A stretch of 64,000 nucleotides of DNA from assembly GCA_947184155.2 (NCBI GenBank), contig CAMXCT020000333.1:56529-120528 (forward strand), in the 5' to 3' direction. Below are positions 11,655 through 23,429 of the stretch, in pieces (position 1 is the stretch's first letter; the number at the start of each line of letters is the position of its first letter). A model generated the notes under the pieces. It did no database searches, had not been told where the DNA came from, and saw nothing but the letters and a program-made list of their open reading frames with translations. Made by a program: the position numbers and the translations under genes. This DNA is from Cladocopium goreaui (Eukaryota; Sar; Dinophyceae; Suessiales; Symbiodiniaceae).

Positions 11655-12528
11655 GTAAGGACCCTAAGACTCTGAGCACTGAGGCTACCGACGTCTTCGC
11701 ATTTTCCTCCTGCATTTTGGCGAATGGGGTTAAGGTTTCAATTCATGGAGTCAATGGTAGAGCGGCGTTCGTAAGGACGGATGCCGTTTGCCTCCAAATT
11801 CTGGAAACAGGGAAGCCACAGGGAAGTGTTGCTTGAACCATTCCTGCATCCCATACTCACAGGAGCTCCCATGCATCGTAAGGACGATACATCCAAGTGA
11901 CTGACACAGGCTGTGCAGCAGAGTGTTGGACATGTTGGAGCAGGTCTCCAACTTCACTTTTTGGATCTTTTTGGGTCATTCGTAAGGACGGATGTCTCCA
12001 ACTTCATGCTTTTTCCCCATTTGCATTTAAAATGTGGATGGCCTCTGCAGATAGATGCAAACAATGCCTCAAGTCTCTGCGCACAAAAACCGTGTTTGGC
12101 TTGAAGATGCTTGAAGTATGGTTGATTCAAGTAATGACAAAGTCACTTTGACTACAACTACCCCATGATTTTGCATGATTTTGCGGTAGCCTTCCCAGCT
12201 CTCCAATTGACAAGGGACAAGAGTCTGTGACAGCGCCAGGCCTTTGCGTCGTGGAGAGTACAAGGGGAAGCGCCCAGGTTCCCAGTTGTCAAGGGGTCAA
12301 CCCCCTGGGCTGTCGCGCCAAAATAGCTCCTTGTGCCTTATACATCTTATATGACTTATATAATATATAATATACTATATATAATATATATATATATATA
12401 TATTATAATATAATTTGTTATTATTGTGCATTAACTACCCCTGCCGGGATGGTCCCAATCTTTTTTAAGCAGCTGGAACATCAATTTCAAGGCTTTCGCA
12501 TCCCGATTTTTCGTTCTGTTGGGCGGCC

Positions 12529-12615
12529 ATGAGGATGGAAGCTTTGGCTCTGAGTGTGCGATCCAAGTGCCAAAGATTGGCTGCACAAGGCATCGTATGC
12601 GGCACCATTGGCTAG
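12529..12615 (+). CDS. Small open frame or exon, unidentified
   Basis: A 28-codon frame runs from ATG to TAG and reads MRMEALALSVRSKCQRLAAQ, with coding-like composition. It could be a terminal exon of the ankyrin gene or a separate short exon. Confidence 0.35.
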   Translation: MRMEALALSVRSKCQRLAAQGIVCGTIG

Positions 12616-12975
12616 TCATTACATGCTATCCCGTGTTACCCCATAATCATAATCTGGCAACATTTGGCACAAGAATGCACGAGAATGCAGATGATATAGC
12701 GATGGAGATATTCACCAATACCATCCAATACCAACATTAAGCGCCATAAGGTTTGGCAGTTTTAGCACCTTTTAAGATGAACAGCTCCGGTGGTTCGCTG
12801 ATGATCTCCAGGTCTCAGCAACGTTGCGTGGAGTTTTGCGACTTCAGCACATTTTGATCAGACCCTGTCAGGGGACCTCAGGGAACCTCAGGGGACCTCA
12901 GGGGAGTGAGAAGCATCATGAAAGCCTTGGATCCTCGGCTTCCAGGATGATAGGTGTCATGCTGTGATGGTGAGG

Positions 12976-13134
12976 ATGGTCAGTGATTTGCTCAACCCCG
13001 CTGGATATGCTGCTCAACATTTAGATGTGGCTTTCTTCCTGAGGTTTGAAGCAATCGCAGCTGCAGCTGCGGCACGTCCCCTTGGGGAATCCAACTCACC
13101 CTGCATTTCTGTGAATTGTGAGTTGGGCAGATGA
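12976..13134 (+). CDS. Small open frame or exon with an Ala run, unidentified
   Basis: The frame reads from ATG at 12976 to TGA at 13132-13134 (52 codons). It includes NPAGYAAQHLDVAFFLRF followed by an AIAAAAAAR run. Composition and absence of repeats favour coding. No domain is recognised. It may be a C-terminal exon of the ankyrin gene. Confidence 0.4.
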   Translation: MVSDLLNPAGYAAQHLDVAFFLRFEAIAAAAAARPLGESNSPCISVNCELGR

Positions 13135-13469
13135 AATCAGATGAAGACAACAGATCGTGACACAAAGATCTCATAGCTTTAAATGTCCAGGTATGCCAGA
13201 GCTCAGCTTCCAAAATCTATCGAACATCGGCCATGGCCCGAGCTACCTTTGTCAAGGTCTGTAGTTCAAGGTGTCTTTGCTCATATTTATTGTCACAGGA
13301 ACACTGGATATTGAGAAGTGGTTACAGATCTTCTTTATGATACAGCATAGAGAAGCAATTGCATTCAATTTTCAAGCAATTGCGGTAATACCAGACATCA
13401 AAAAACAGAGATGAACACTATCCACAGATATCCGCAGTTTTGTGCCCAAGACGTAGCACTCAGTGTAGG

Positions 13470-13600
13470 ATGACTGGGTACGGCCCTGATGTCAGCGGCA
13501 TCAATGGCAGCTTGGACTTCCGTGTGGCCCACGGAAACAGCTGGGCTGGGGGCGGTGGTCAGAAACGTGCCCAGCCGGTGACTTGGCATGAGATCCAATG
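13470..13600 (+). CDS. Candidate 5' exon upstream of the TPR-glycosyltransferase gene
   Basis: An open frame from ATG at 13470 reads MTGYGPDVSGINGSLDFRVA and then a Gly-rich segment. It could hold the start of the next gene, but I cannot fix a donor that matches the phase of the exon at 13870. Confidence 0.3.
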
Positions 13601-13869
13601 GGCAAACAATGGCAAACATATAGCAACCCCCAAAAAGAATCAAACATATAGAAAGTCAAATCCCACAAAAATGATGGTTCTTTTTACAGTTTTAGGGGTT
13701 ACTGTACATTAATATTGATGATTGATGATTCTGGTAAAGCAGGCCGAACGCATTCCCGTGCCAGGCTGTCATGCTGAAAGGGATGCGCACTATACTTACT
13801 GTTTAAGCATGTTTAAGCTATATGACAGCTATATGTGATGTTTTGCTTGTCTCTCTGCTGATATTTCAG

Positions 13870-16800
13870 GTCTTCATTTTAGTGAAAGATGCTGGCTCCG
13901 GCGATGCGGACGGAGTGTACAAGCCAGCCAGTCGCCGGTGGTTGGATCATGATGTTTATGAGAATCGATTTGGTGAATGCATCATTTCAAGGGAAGCGCA
14001 CAACTCCAAGACCGGTCAGGCGAAGCATGGCTTTGTCCTTGGGCGGGGTGGGCGCCCTCTTTATGGAGTGAAGACTGAGAAACTGGAAGTGCCCACTGCT
14101 GGATGGAAAGCTTTTGAAGGGCAAGAGCCCATTCCAGAACTTTTGAAATTCGCCTCATGGTCAGATTGTTGCCAGCATGGCTCCTGGTACTTCCTCCAAG
14201 AGGCGGAGAATGCTGCGAAGGGCGGTCACTGGAAAGTGGTTCTGGTGATGGCAGACAGGGCTTTTGACTGCCACACACAGGCTCGGCCTAAGGGTCGAGG
14301 AGACATTCGAGAAGGTGGCTCTGAATGGTCTTCACAACTTTGCGACCTTTTAGGTACGAGAGCAGAAGCCTTACTCAACCTTGGCCAATTTAAGCGTGCT
14401 TTGATCGACGCTTGCGCTGCAGTTCACTTTGTGCCAGCCTTCGAGTTCAGCAAGGCCAGAACTCGAGGTGTCACAGCATGCTTGAACCTGGGCGTTTCGG
14501 AAGCTCAAGCAAAGCTGTTGATGGAGGAAATGTGCAAACGAAGTGACCGGGACTTCCCCGGCATCCAAGCTCTTGAGCCTTTGGTGGACTCCTTTCTGGA
14601 CCGTGCCAAGGCGGACAAATTGAAACCCGTGACACTCATCGAGGAAGATCATGACGATGAACGTATCTTCTTTCGGGTGGTGGACCCAGAGGATTGCAAG
14701 CTTTATTCATCAACCACCTACAACAGCAAGGTCATTGGTAGCCGAGAATATGGTGATCTTGTCAGGGGCCAGTCCTTACAGAAGGCCGGGACCTGGTTGG
14801 AACTTCACGTCTCGGAAGCTTTTGACGATTCTTCGGGACATCGCAGGGCATATGTGCCGCTCTTCACGGATGATCCAGAGGAGGACCGGGAAGAAGTCTT
14901 GGAAAAGGTGCCGGTGAAGGAATATCCCCGCCCCGGGCGCTGGGAGACGATGCACCTGAGGATCAAACCCATTGGCTTGAAGCCACCTGCAGATTCCGAG
15001 GTGCCCTTGGATTATGGTAGGTGGCTGGATGCAGATCCTCCAGAGAATTTGAAGGTTTGGCCATATATTTACAAGCATGGCCTGGCCGTAGCCTGTATGT
15101 TGCAGGGTGTTTCTGAAGAAGTGGTTGATAGCTTTGTTCGATACCACTGGGTCACTGGCTGGAATCACGTCTTCCTGTTTTTTGATGACCCAGATGACCC
15201 AAGCATCCGCCATGCCAAGTCCTTGGAAGACTATGCTCAAAGTAAGAAGATGGCAGGTGCAGGTCTGTCAGTTCATCGGATGGATGCGAGCTGGTGGGAA
15301 GCTGCCAAGGCTAGAAGCCGGTTCTACCAGAGACAGGATGCTTGTATGAACTTCTGACATCTTCTGACCATCTGCTGCCCTCTAAAGTATTTCTAGAAAA
15401 ATAAGGGGTGAACAACAGTGAAAGGCCACCAATTCTATGGATAGCTTGAGGATGCTTGAGGGTTGAGGTCATATATTTTCCGGTTTTCTGACACCTAAAG
15501 ATCAAGCCTGGTATCATAATAGTCTTGACCACCAGCTCACGTTTTCTGGTCCGTGGGAATTCTGACATCAGATTCGGAATATCACATGTGGCCTGGACAT
15601 GATTGTGATGGATTGTTTGCGTCGGGAGGCTTTGCCGGGTTTGCGAGTCTTTGTTGTAGATCCAAATGATTCCACATGTCATGATGTGAATCATTGTGAC
15701 CTATCCATCAGCTTATTTTAATGTATTCTGCTGATGCTTGCCCGAGTCAGGAAAAGAACGATTTCTACGAGGGAGTTTGCAAGAAGCAGCCAGCAGATCG
15801 CTCAGCTCGTAAGCTGATCGTCGCTGATTTGGCTATCCTGGAAGCCCATGAAATGGGCATCGACTGGTTTGCTTTTCTAGTTTCCTGACTGCAGCAAGAG
15901 CGTTTCCTTCCCCATCCCATGATTCCAGATGTGATCTTTTGCTTCATGACCCGGATTCTGCCTTGGTCGCACAATGTTTTACCGACACATTTGGGCTAGT
16001 CCCCTCCCAAAAAAAGGTAAACGGTAAACCCCAAAAAAGTTGCAAGTTTATTGGGAAATGAATGAGTATATGATGAGATTATGGGGACCCCATGACAGCA
16101 TGTGGGTGTATCGGAAAATGAGGGGCAAATTCATAAAAATATATATGCTCCCACCTGTTCCTCATCATCCTCAGACCCAGATATCACAAATCCCCATGAT
16201 ATGCAACCCCCCATAAATTCTCAGAGTTCTTGGAGGTACCACACCCATTTGCAGCCAGGACATTGATGAATGCATCTTCGTCCCAAGGATGCAAGACTGC
16301 AGTAGCCGGCGCTTTTTTGGCTCCAAGGAGCGGTCGGTGGAAGCCGTGAGGCTTTGGAATCATGAAGCGGTGCCAGAAGCTGCCAAGCTCAAGAGTATGG
16401 GACATGTTTGGAGAATATGATATATGAATATATATATATATATGATGGTTTAACATGGTTTAACATGGTTTAACTATGTTTAACTAGTACTCGTAGCTAG
16501 TGTAATTGTGGCATAACATGGCATACATCAAGACTAAGACTACTAATTATGGGGAATTGTGGGGTGATTAAAAAATTAACGCGAATAAAACATCCTCCAT
16601 TGGATTTGTCTCGAAATAGAGGATCCCCAACAAAGCGGGGCACCCACCTCAGAGCATGTAATGACTGGCATGAAGGGAAAAAAAGATATGCTATGCATCG
16701 CTTGTATTGAAGTGCAATACTACTATAGGATCCATGTATGCTATATATGGTAACATTTACCATCAATATATCCCCAATGTTAGCATATATACCATACATG

Positions 16801-18324
16801 GATCCTATGGGTTATAGTACTACTATTCAAGAAAGGGTCTTCAAGGCCAGGACCGCTCCAGTCGCTCAGTCCAAGCCAAGGACTCGGAATGCGGAGATTG
16901 GTTCCGAGAATGTACACTTTTCCAGCTGAACCGGCAGCATTGCCATGGCTTTCATCCTCCGCGTGAATATGATTCACTCCTCCGGACGAAAGAGGGCCGT
17001 GAGTTTGAGCCAGAAGCGCCGAACCAAGATGCTCCGCCAGATGTCCAGCCAGCATTTTGTAAGCATGTTTATGCATGTTTAATGCCCTTTTCGATATTTC
17101 GTTCTAGATGGTTGCATAAAGATACACAAGCTTAGCAGCAAGGATACGGCCTGGTGGGACCGCCTTTTTGGTCAGATTTACCTGCGACGGCAAGAGGCAA
17201 CAAAGCGTTTGAAGCTGAACTTGCCGGGCTCGCGCGCAGATAGGCCCATTGTGGAAGGTGTCCCTACCAAGGGTCCTTTGGTTGAAACCTTTTGCGGTTT
17301 CTCTTCGTATGAGGATGGCAAGATGATTGTCAGGTTGAACCGACATTTGCCGCCACCCATCCCAAACAGCAAGCACTCCTATTTGGCAGACAATGGCTTG
17401 ATGTTGCAGGAGGTCTACCAGGCGAACAAGAGTGATGACGCGGTGATTCTCCATTATCCCAATGCGGGAATGACCAATTGGAGAAGGAGGTGGGGAAGAT
17501 TGGGAAAGCTGCTCAAAATTCCGGGGCTTCTAAAAATAGATGGTCAATTCGTGTCAAGTGTCAAAAAGAAAAAACATATTAAACAAGGAAATTCAATCAA
17601 TATACTACACACATCTACACAATGATATAGCATATAGCGGTAATAATATGTACAGTAATTTATATAATTTATATAATTTATATAATATTTAAGATAATTA
17701 TACATATTATAGTTGTATAGTAATATATATAGTAATATATAGTAATATATAGTAATTTTAATATATAGTAATATATAGTACCGGTAATATATAGTAATAT
17801 ATAGTAATATTTAGTAATATAGCATGACCCATGTTTTCCAATGTTGTGAGATCCATTGGTACCTTCTCTTGGTGCGAACCTCGCAGGTATGAAACTTCCG
17901 GATCCTGCAGCTCCAGGGCATCAGCGTGGCCTTCCTCGAGACTGCCATTGGCATCCCATGCAGTGGTCTCCAGTGGATCTCGAAGAGATCAAGATCTGTT
18001 CTACCGCACCTTTATCATGCAACTTGGATGATCTTGGATGATCTTGGATGTGCTGAACATGTTTTTGTGTACGAAGCAGAAAAAGGGGAAAACTAGCTTC
18101 CTGGGATTACATAGTCGGTTTTTTGCTGGACCCCGTGAGCAAATCCAAGGCAGAATGAGCATAATGAGATGGCATATTTAGCTGAACATGGCCTGGTCAC
18201 TCGCCTGGAAATTGTGAGAAATATCTTGTACGACTACGACAACCCCCAAGCGCCTCCAGAACAGTTGCCGGGTCAAACGACCTGGGTCGATCCGAAGAGC
18301 GGACTAAAGCTTGGACGCGCCTGA
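13870..18324 (+). CDS. Multidomain protein: TPR, SH3-like and GT92-like glycosyltransferase
   Basis: Exons: 13870-15336, 15751-15879, 16259-16394, 16870-17058, 17108-17489, 17887 to about 18003, and about 18154-18324 (TGA). Phases agree at each of the first five joins. The 489-codon first exon begins with a DGVYKPASRRW segment. It then carries a TPR-like pair near residues 160-205 (TRAEALLNLGQFKRALIDA) and an SH3-like region near 265-335 (FFRVVDPEDCKLYSS). The glycosyltransferase starts near residue 420 (FVRYHWVTGWNHVFLFFDD). The DxD-type motif DIDE is formed exactly across the 15879|16259 join (WFAFL + DIDECIF). Later exons give GKMIVRLNRH and AVILHYPNAGMTNW, typical of GT92/DUF23 enzymes. 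The donor at 15336 is AG|GA. The acceptor sugar and substrate are unknown. The first exon may start at 13882 instead, and the last intron is ambiguous. Confidence 0.75.
16723..16812. repeat. Foldback (MITE-like) element, copy 1
   Basis: The left arm CTATAGGATCCATGTATG is the inverse of the right arm CATACATGGATCCTATGGG. The centre holds TATCCCCAATGTTAGCATAT. The copy at 34808-34905 shares the arms and centre. It lies in an intron of the glycosyltransferase gene. Confidence 0.75.
17640..17826. repeat. AT-rich repeat (ATATAGTAAT words)
   Basis: Repeated ATATAGTAAT and TTATATAA words fill most of the intron between exons 17108-17489 and 17887. Confidence 0.8.
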
Positions 18325-19900
18325 TGCCCAAAAGGTCTGCAGGTTTTGCCTTGACCTGGAGATGAGATAGGAATGGTGTAAACATGCTTATAGAATTTAT
18401 AGACACTTTCAACAAGTCGATACAGATTTCAAGAGCTGGGCACTGACGTGGCACTGCAGTATGACGAAGATTTCCGAAGCTTTTGCCCTTGCATGCTTCC
18501 AGGTATGCGTCCACAGCAGCCAGGGTTTTGAAAGCAGTGTTTGAAGCTAAGTAGGACACTATCTTCCTTGAACCATCCCCGAGTTGACTTTTTTTTCCAA
18601 GACCCCACCCCACCCAACAATATATTGGACATATTATGACATATTTGTGTATCATTTTATTCTCTTGATTTCCATGCTCTAGATTTTATAAGGCAAGTTT
18701 AGGTTGATATTTCGAAATTGGTGCAGTGTCTTTTCCCTCATAATTTTCCCATAAAAATCACTGGACATATTTTTAATATCCCTGCATTATGTTTCCCGTC
18801 AATTTAACACATGTCATTGGTGCAGGCTTGTTCCATATATCTTTCCATATTTTCCCATACCGGGTTTCTCCACATTTTTCCATATTAGTCACGGTCAAAA
18901 TGGTTGAACACCAATTGAAAACCACTTTAGTATTGCAGGAGTTTTTTGTCAGAGATGTGCATGAAACACTGTAAAGCGATAGGCCCCCCCAAAAGCGATA
19001 ACCTGGGACCATACACGACAGTCTATTAAACTTTATGTAAAACAAGCACATTCACAGAACGGGCAAAACCGATGAGGAACCTATGGTGCCCTCTTTCCTG
19101 CAGTTACCATATCATTTGGCATCCAACTCGCTCGCTCTTTTTCTTTATTTCCTCGTCTCTCTCTCGCTCTCTCTCTCTCTCTGTATCGTTTTGTGGCAAT
19201 TTCCTTCGAACAATGTCATATGTTGGTGGGGTTCTTATAGCGATAACCTTAGCAATAACCATTTATTGCACTCGGTCCGCTGGCCAAGCCATAGAGCCAT
19301 GTCCATAACTTTAGAAAGGACATGAAAGGACATGAGTGCAAAATGAAAGGAACATGCATGCAAATGGAAGGAAGATGAAAGGATGTGAATGCAGATTGGA
19401 ATGAAAATGAAAGGAACATGAAGGATCATTAAGGGAAATGAATACAAATGAAAGGAACATGAAAGGAAAATGACAGGAAAATGACAGAAAATTAATGCAA
19501 ATTGAGAGGAAGATGCATGCAAATGAAAGGAACATGAAGGAAGATGCATGCAAATAGATGCAAAGTGAAAGGAACATGAAGTGTTGCCGAAGCACCTGAA
19601 ACCAACAAAACAACTCCTCGATCCATTTCCGAGCCTGTTTAGGAATGGGTTTTGGCTTCATGTTGGATCTCGAACATGCTGATTTCATCTGATTTCCACA
19701 AAACCCTGGAAAGCAAATAGGCCCACCCCAAAAGGGATAACCATAACAGCAACTACTCAGATGTAAAGGAATTTGACGGGAGCTCATATGTTTCCCATAT
19801 TTCTCGATTTTTCCCATATGTTTGCATATCTTTCCATGATGTGTCCTGTATTTTCCAATATTTCCCCTTAAAAATCCCGGTCATTTTCCAGCCCTGGTTC
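18325..19900. other. Region without an assignable gene; GA-rich degenerate repeat at its end
   Basis: At about 18433-18503 three frames (two +, one -) are open next to a CCAG|GTATGC donor, so an exon is possible but cannot be assigned. From 19311 to 19580 there are degenerate tandem words of ATGAAAGGAACATG and AAGATGCATGCAAATG. The rest shows nothing I can support. Confidence 0.5.
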
Positions 19901-19905
19901 TTCAG

Positions 19906-21324
19906 GCTGGGCCTTCACCACGGTGCAACTGCGCAGTGTGCCCCTCTTTGAGGCCACAGCCCGGAAGGTCGGGGCGATGGCGACGGCTGACCTGCGAGAC
20001 CAGGAGGGGTGTTACGGGAAGGGTGGATGGGGTCCGTGAGTAGTAAGGGGATGTAAGGGGATGTAAGGGGTAACTATCCCGAAATGGCCTTATTTCACCA
20101 GAATCATGATACAACGATGAGTATCTTAGATGTGCTGAAGGTGATTTACTATTTTGCCATTGGTTGATCCATCATGTGGGGAATCCACTTGGATTTTTTC
20201 CGTCTTAAGCAAATACAAGAATTTTGTGATGTTGTTATATGTTGTTATGATTGACTTAATGGTTGATTGAGTTTCAACACTAGGTCCCTAGGTTAGATTC
20301 TGCTGAAGTTTCGGGACACTTTGGACATCTCGGAAGGATCCCAGATGCTGAGTTTCTGTGTTGAGATCAGCCCAAGGAGCAGGGCATTGCCAATTTGGTG
20401 GCTAGCTTAGACTTTCCATGGAAGACACCAGAATACCGAGGATTGATTGACTTGAGTTGGTGTCATGACCATGGCATACCATGGCGACAAAGCTCGTTTT
20501 TGCTTTTCAGTGTTGGTCTTTCCATGGCGATGCGGACATGCTGTTCTGCATTTGGAAAAATTTGGAAATATAGAAGCGTATGATCATGAATCGCCCGTTC
20601 TTGCTCAGGTTTAGACTCTTGCAAAGGTCAAACTTCAGGCTCCGCAGCTGGATGTGGCGCTGGAAGAAGTCCCCTTCACTGTGCAAGGCCTGGCCAATGT
20701 GCAAAGCTCAGCTCGCCAGGCTCGCCATGCTGGGTGCTGACATGTTTGTCACAACAAATGGAGAAAGCCGTTGGGAAAACATGGAAAACCCCAAAATCTC
20801 ATGGTTTGGAACGTACTGTTCTCCAATTTTAGTCCAATTTCTCCATAAACACGGCAATTTTGGTGTATATCCCATTTTTGGACAAACCTGTGCCTCCAAG
20901 GTAGCTCAAGCCTTTGGAGAGCTTCAATCTGAAGATTCAGAACTCATGAGGTGCTTGTGATGTTGAACTCTCCAACTCTCCATATATATATATATACATC
21001 GAGTATCCTTATCATTGTTGACTGATCTGCATTGTTTTGCACAAACATATCTCTTTCGCTCTCTCTCTCTCTCTCATCATTATATATTATATGCACAGTA
21101 TATAAATCATATTGATGGACTTATCAAGTAGCATGCCCCTTGTTGGTGGTTGTGTCATTGAACATTTCGGACGTTTCCTTCGCACCCTTTCCGAAAGTGG
21201 GTTGCAGCCTTTCATGCAGGAACTTGCTGCAAGGAGCCGTTGCAAGGTTGGAGTTGGGTATTTGACCTGTGCAGCATCTCCTGCATTTTACGATGTCCTA
21301 GCCTGTGAGGCTTTCTCAGACTGA
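19906..21324 (+). CDS. Unidentified protein, several exons
   Basis: The best-supported exons are 20615-20719 (TLAKVKLQAPQLDVALEEVP), 20901-20950 (VAQAFGELQSEDSELM) and 21132-21324 (PLVGGCVIEHFGRFLRTLSE to TGA). The joins keep phase: 20719 uses an AG|GC donor and 20950 a GT donor. Upstream candidate exons are 19906 to about 20008 (WAFTTVQLRSVPLFEATARK), about 20308-20378 (LKFRDTLDISEGSQMLSF) and 20381-20430 (IANLVASLDFPWKTPE). No family is recognised. A GVSEN-type repeat copy lies in the intron at 20775-20895. Confidence 0.5.
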
Positions 21325-22250
21325 TGTTGCAGGAACCTTGGAACCATTGGACCAAGTTTGTGGCTAGTCCTTCCAGTCTAAAATGGACAGCACAATTAAT
21401 ACATGCATTTGCCAGATTTGGAAACGCATCACAATGCCACTTTCTACAAATATGATCCAGGGGGCACAACTCTATGCGCACTGAGGTTGATAGGCAGGTC
21501 TCCGTGAAGGCACCCGGTATTCACAAGTATGTTGGAGTAGTAGGTTGTAGTCATCAAGTTGCTTATTGTGGAGAAGAAACTGCAGTGCAGCAGAATTAGT
21601 CATCCCAGGCAACCCAAAATTCATCAAAATTCATTAGGAGATGTCAAATATTTCCCCGTTTCAATGTCAAATTCTGACTTGCCAGTCCCCCATCCACCAG
21701 CTTGCCAGTGAGTTTCATGCAGATTCTTGAAGTTGTTGGTTCTTGTCAGTTGCCCCCTCTAGCAATGCTTTTTGATATCTGGAGTCTGAAAAGCATTGGG
21801 GAAAGCTCAATCTTCATCTGCATCATGTTTCCACTAAACATATTGCCATTGTAGGACATACCGTATATACAGGGTCAGGGTGGTAACTTGTGCTGCGGTT
21901 GTCTTCTTGTGCCGCAAACGGTGCGCCGTTGGGAAGTCCATGATATACATGTCATTCTTACTGGAAGAATCAATTGTTTGTGGCATTGATTTTTCTAACA
22001 CTTTGCAAGGGCACACATGTTTTTGAGACATATTCTTTTTGAGATAGGAACTCATGAGGATGGCTTCTCAATAGCTTAAAAAGATCCCTGCTGCCTTGCC
22101 TTGCAAAATACCCAATCTTTGAATCTCTTCTGAGATTCAGCAGAGACCCTGCTGCAGGCCCTGCTCAGCTTGTCCCATGCTTTGGCCACTTGGGACTCCT
22201 TGCTGCCGGAGGCAACAGCCCGATGCCCGGCGACCCGCCATGACCCGCCC
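21325..22250. other. Region with no supported gene
   Basis: No exon with a convincing frame was found between the stop at 21324 and the GC-rich stretch starting near 22170. Confidence 0.4.
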
Positions 22251-22255
22251 CAGCC

Positions 22256-22596
22256 GTGCTTTGCCGTGCTTTGCCGCCCGTGGCCGCTAGGTCGTGGAGC
22301 AAATGGAAGGGATCCTTCGCAGACGAGCCTCGAGGCCTTGTGCTTGGTGGCCTGCGGGCGACATCGGGCGACAACTTCCTTCGGACCGGGTGGATGCTAA
22401 GGATGCTACTACAAGGGAGTAGGCTAGGAAGCACGAAGAATGAAAAACATTCAATTCAATGGCTTCCTTTGACCCTTTGGCCCATTTACAATATTTGCAG
22501 TTGAAACGATCCATGTTTGACACATCGTTCAGCAAGAAATCAAGTGGCCCCGGAGGCTGGAAGGTGAAGCAGATGCAGCGGATCTTGTTGGTTTGA
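22256..22596 (+). CDS. Candidate exons, unidentified
   Basis: A GC-rich + frame reads ARSWSKWKGSFADEPRG and LRATSGDNFLRTGW up to about 22425. A second frame from ATG 22513 reads MFDTSFSKKSSGPGGWKVK and ends at TGA 22594-22596. They may be the last exons of a gene, but two other frames are also open in the first block. Confidence 0.3.
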
Positions 22597-22924
22597 AGGC
22601 TGGGTACTTGCGGATCTTTGGTCTCTGGTGCCAACTGGCGAAATTTCCCCAGTGCTCTGTTGGTCCTTGAAGGTCTGGAGTAATAATAAACAATAATCAA
22701 CAACTGTAGGAAATTATAGGGGTAATCACTCATACCAGTAGTACCGCACAAGGCGGTGGCGGAAGTTTCAGAATAGGAAACCTATAGGAGACGTTGGTTG
22801 TTGTGAATCACGGATGGCAGAGCGAATCCACTGATTGACCGAAAGGTGGTTGGAGTTGTGTTTCTGGAATGGTTGCAATGGTTGCAGTGGTCACCTCACC
22901 CACAACTGCTGGATGTAGTGTGAT

Positions 22925-23372
22925 GTACTGCAACTGTAGTAGTTGTAGTTGTAGTTGTAGTTGTAGTTGTTGTAGTAGTTGTTGTTGTTGTAGCTGTAGT
23001 TGTTGTGTGGTTGTAGTCGTAGTGTAGTGTAGTTGTAGTAGTAGTAGTAGTTGTTGTTGTAGTTGTTGTAGTTGTAGTTGTTGTTGTTGTTGCTGTTGCT
23101 GTTGCTGTAGTAGTAGTAGCAGCAGTAGTAGTAGTAGTAGTTGTTGTTGTAGCTGTAGTTGTTGTAGTTGTAGTTGTTGTGTAGTTGTAGTTGTAGTTGT
23201 AGTAGTAGTTGTTGTTGTTGTTGCTGTTGTTGTTGTTGTAGTTGTTGTAGTTGTAGTTCTAGTTGAAGTTGTAGTTGTTGTGTAGTTGTAGTTGTAGTTG
23301 TTGTAGTTGTAGTTGTTGTGGTTGTTGTTGTTGTTGTTGTCGTTGTTGTTGTTGCTGTTGCTGTTGTCGTCG
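22925..23372. repeat. GTAGTT/GTTGTT microsatellite inside composite element A
   Basis: Runs of GTAGTTGTAGTT and GTTGTTGTT. The minus-strand open frame of Thr, Asn and Tyr here is a repeat artefact. Confidence 0.9.
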
Positions 23373-23429
23373 AAGTTAGGGTAGTTAAGTGAGTCAAGTT
23401 AGTTAAGTTAAGCAGTGTCTACTTTTTCG

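Noticed and set aside
22891..23397. Minus-strand Thr/Asn/Tyr frame of 168 codons
   Set aside because: It is a direct product of the GTAGTT/GTTGTT microsatellite.
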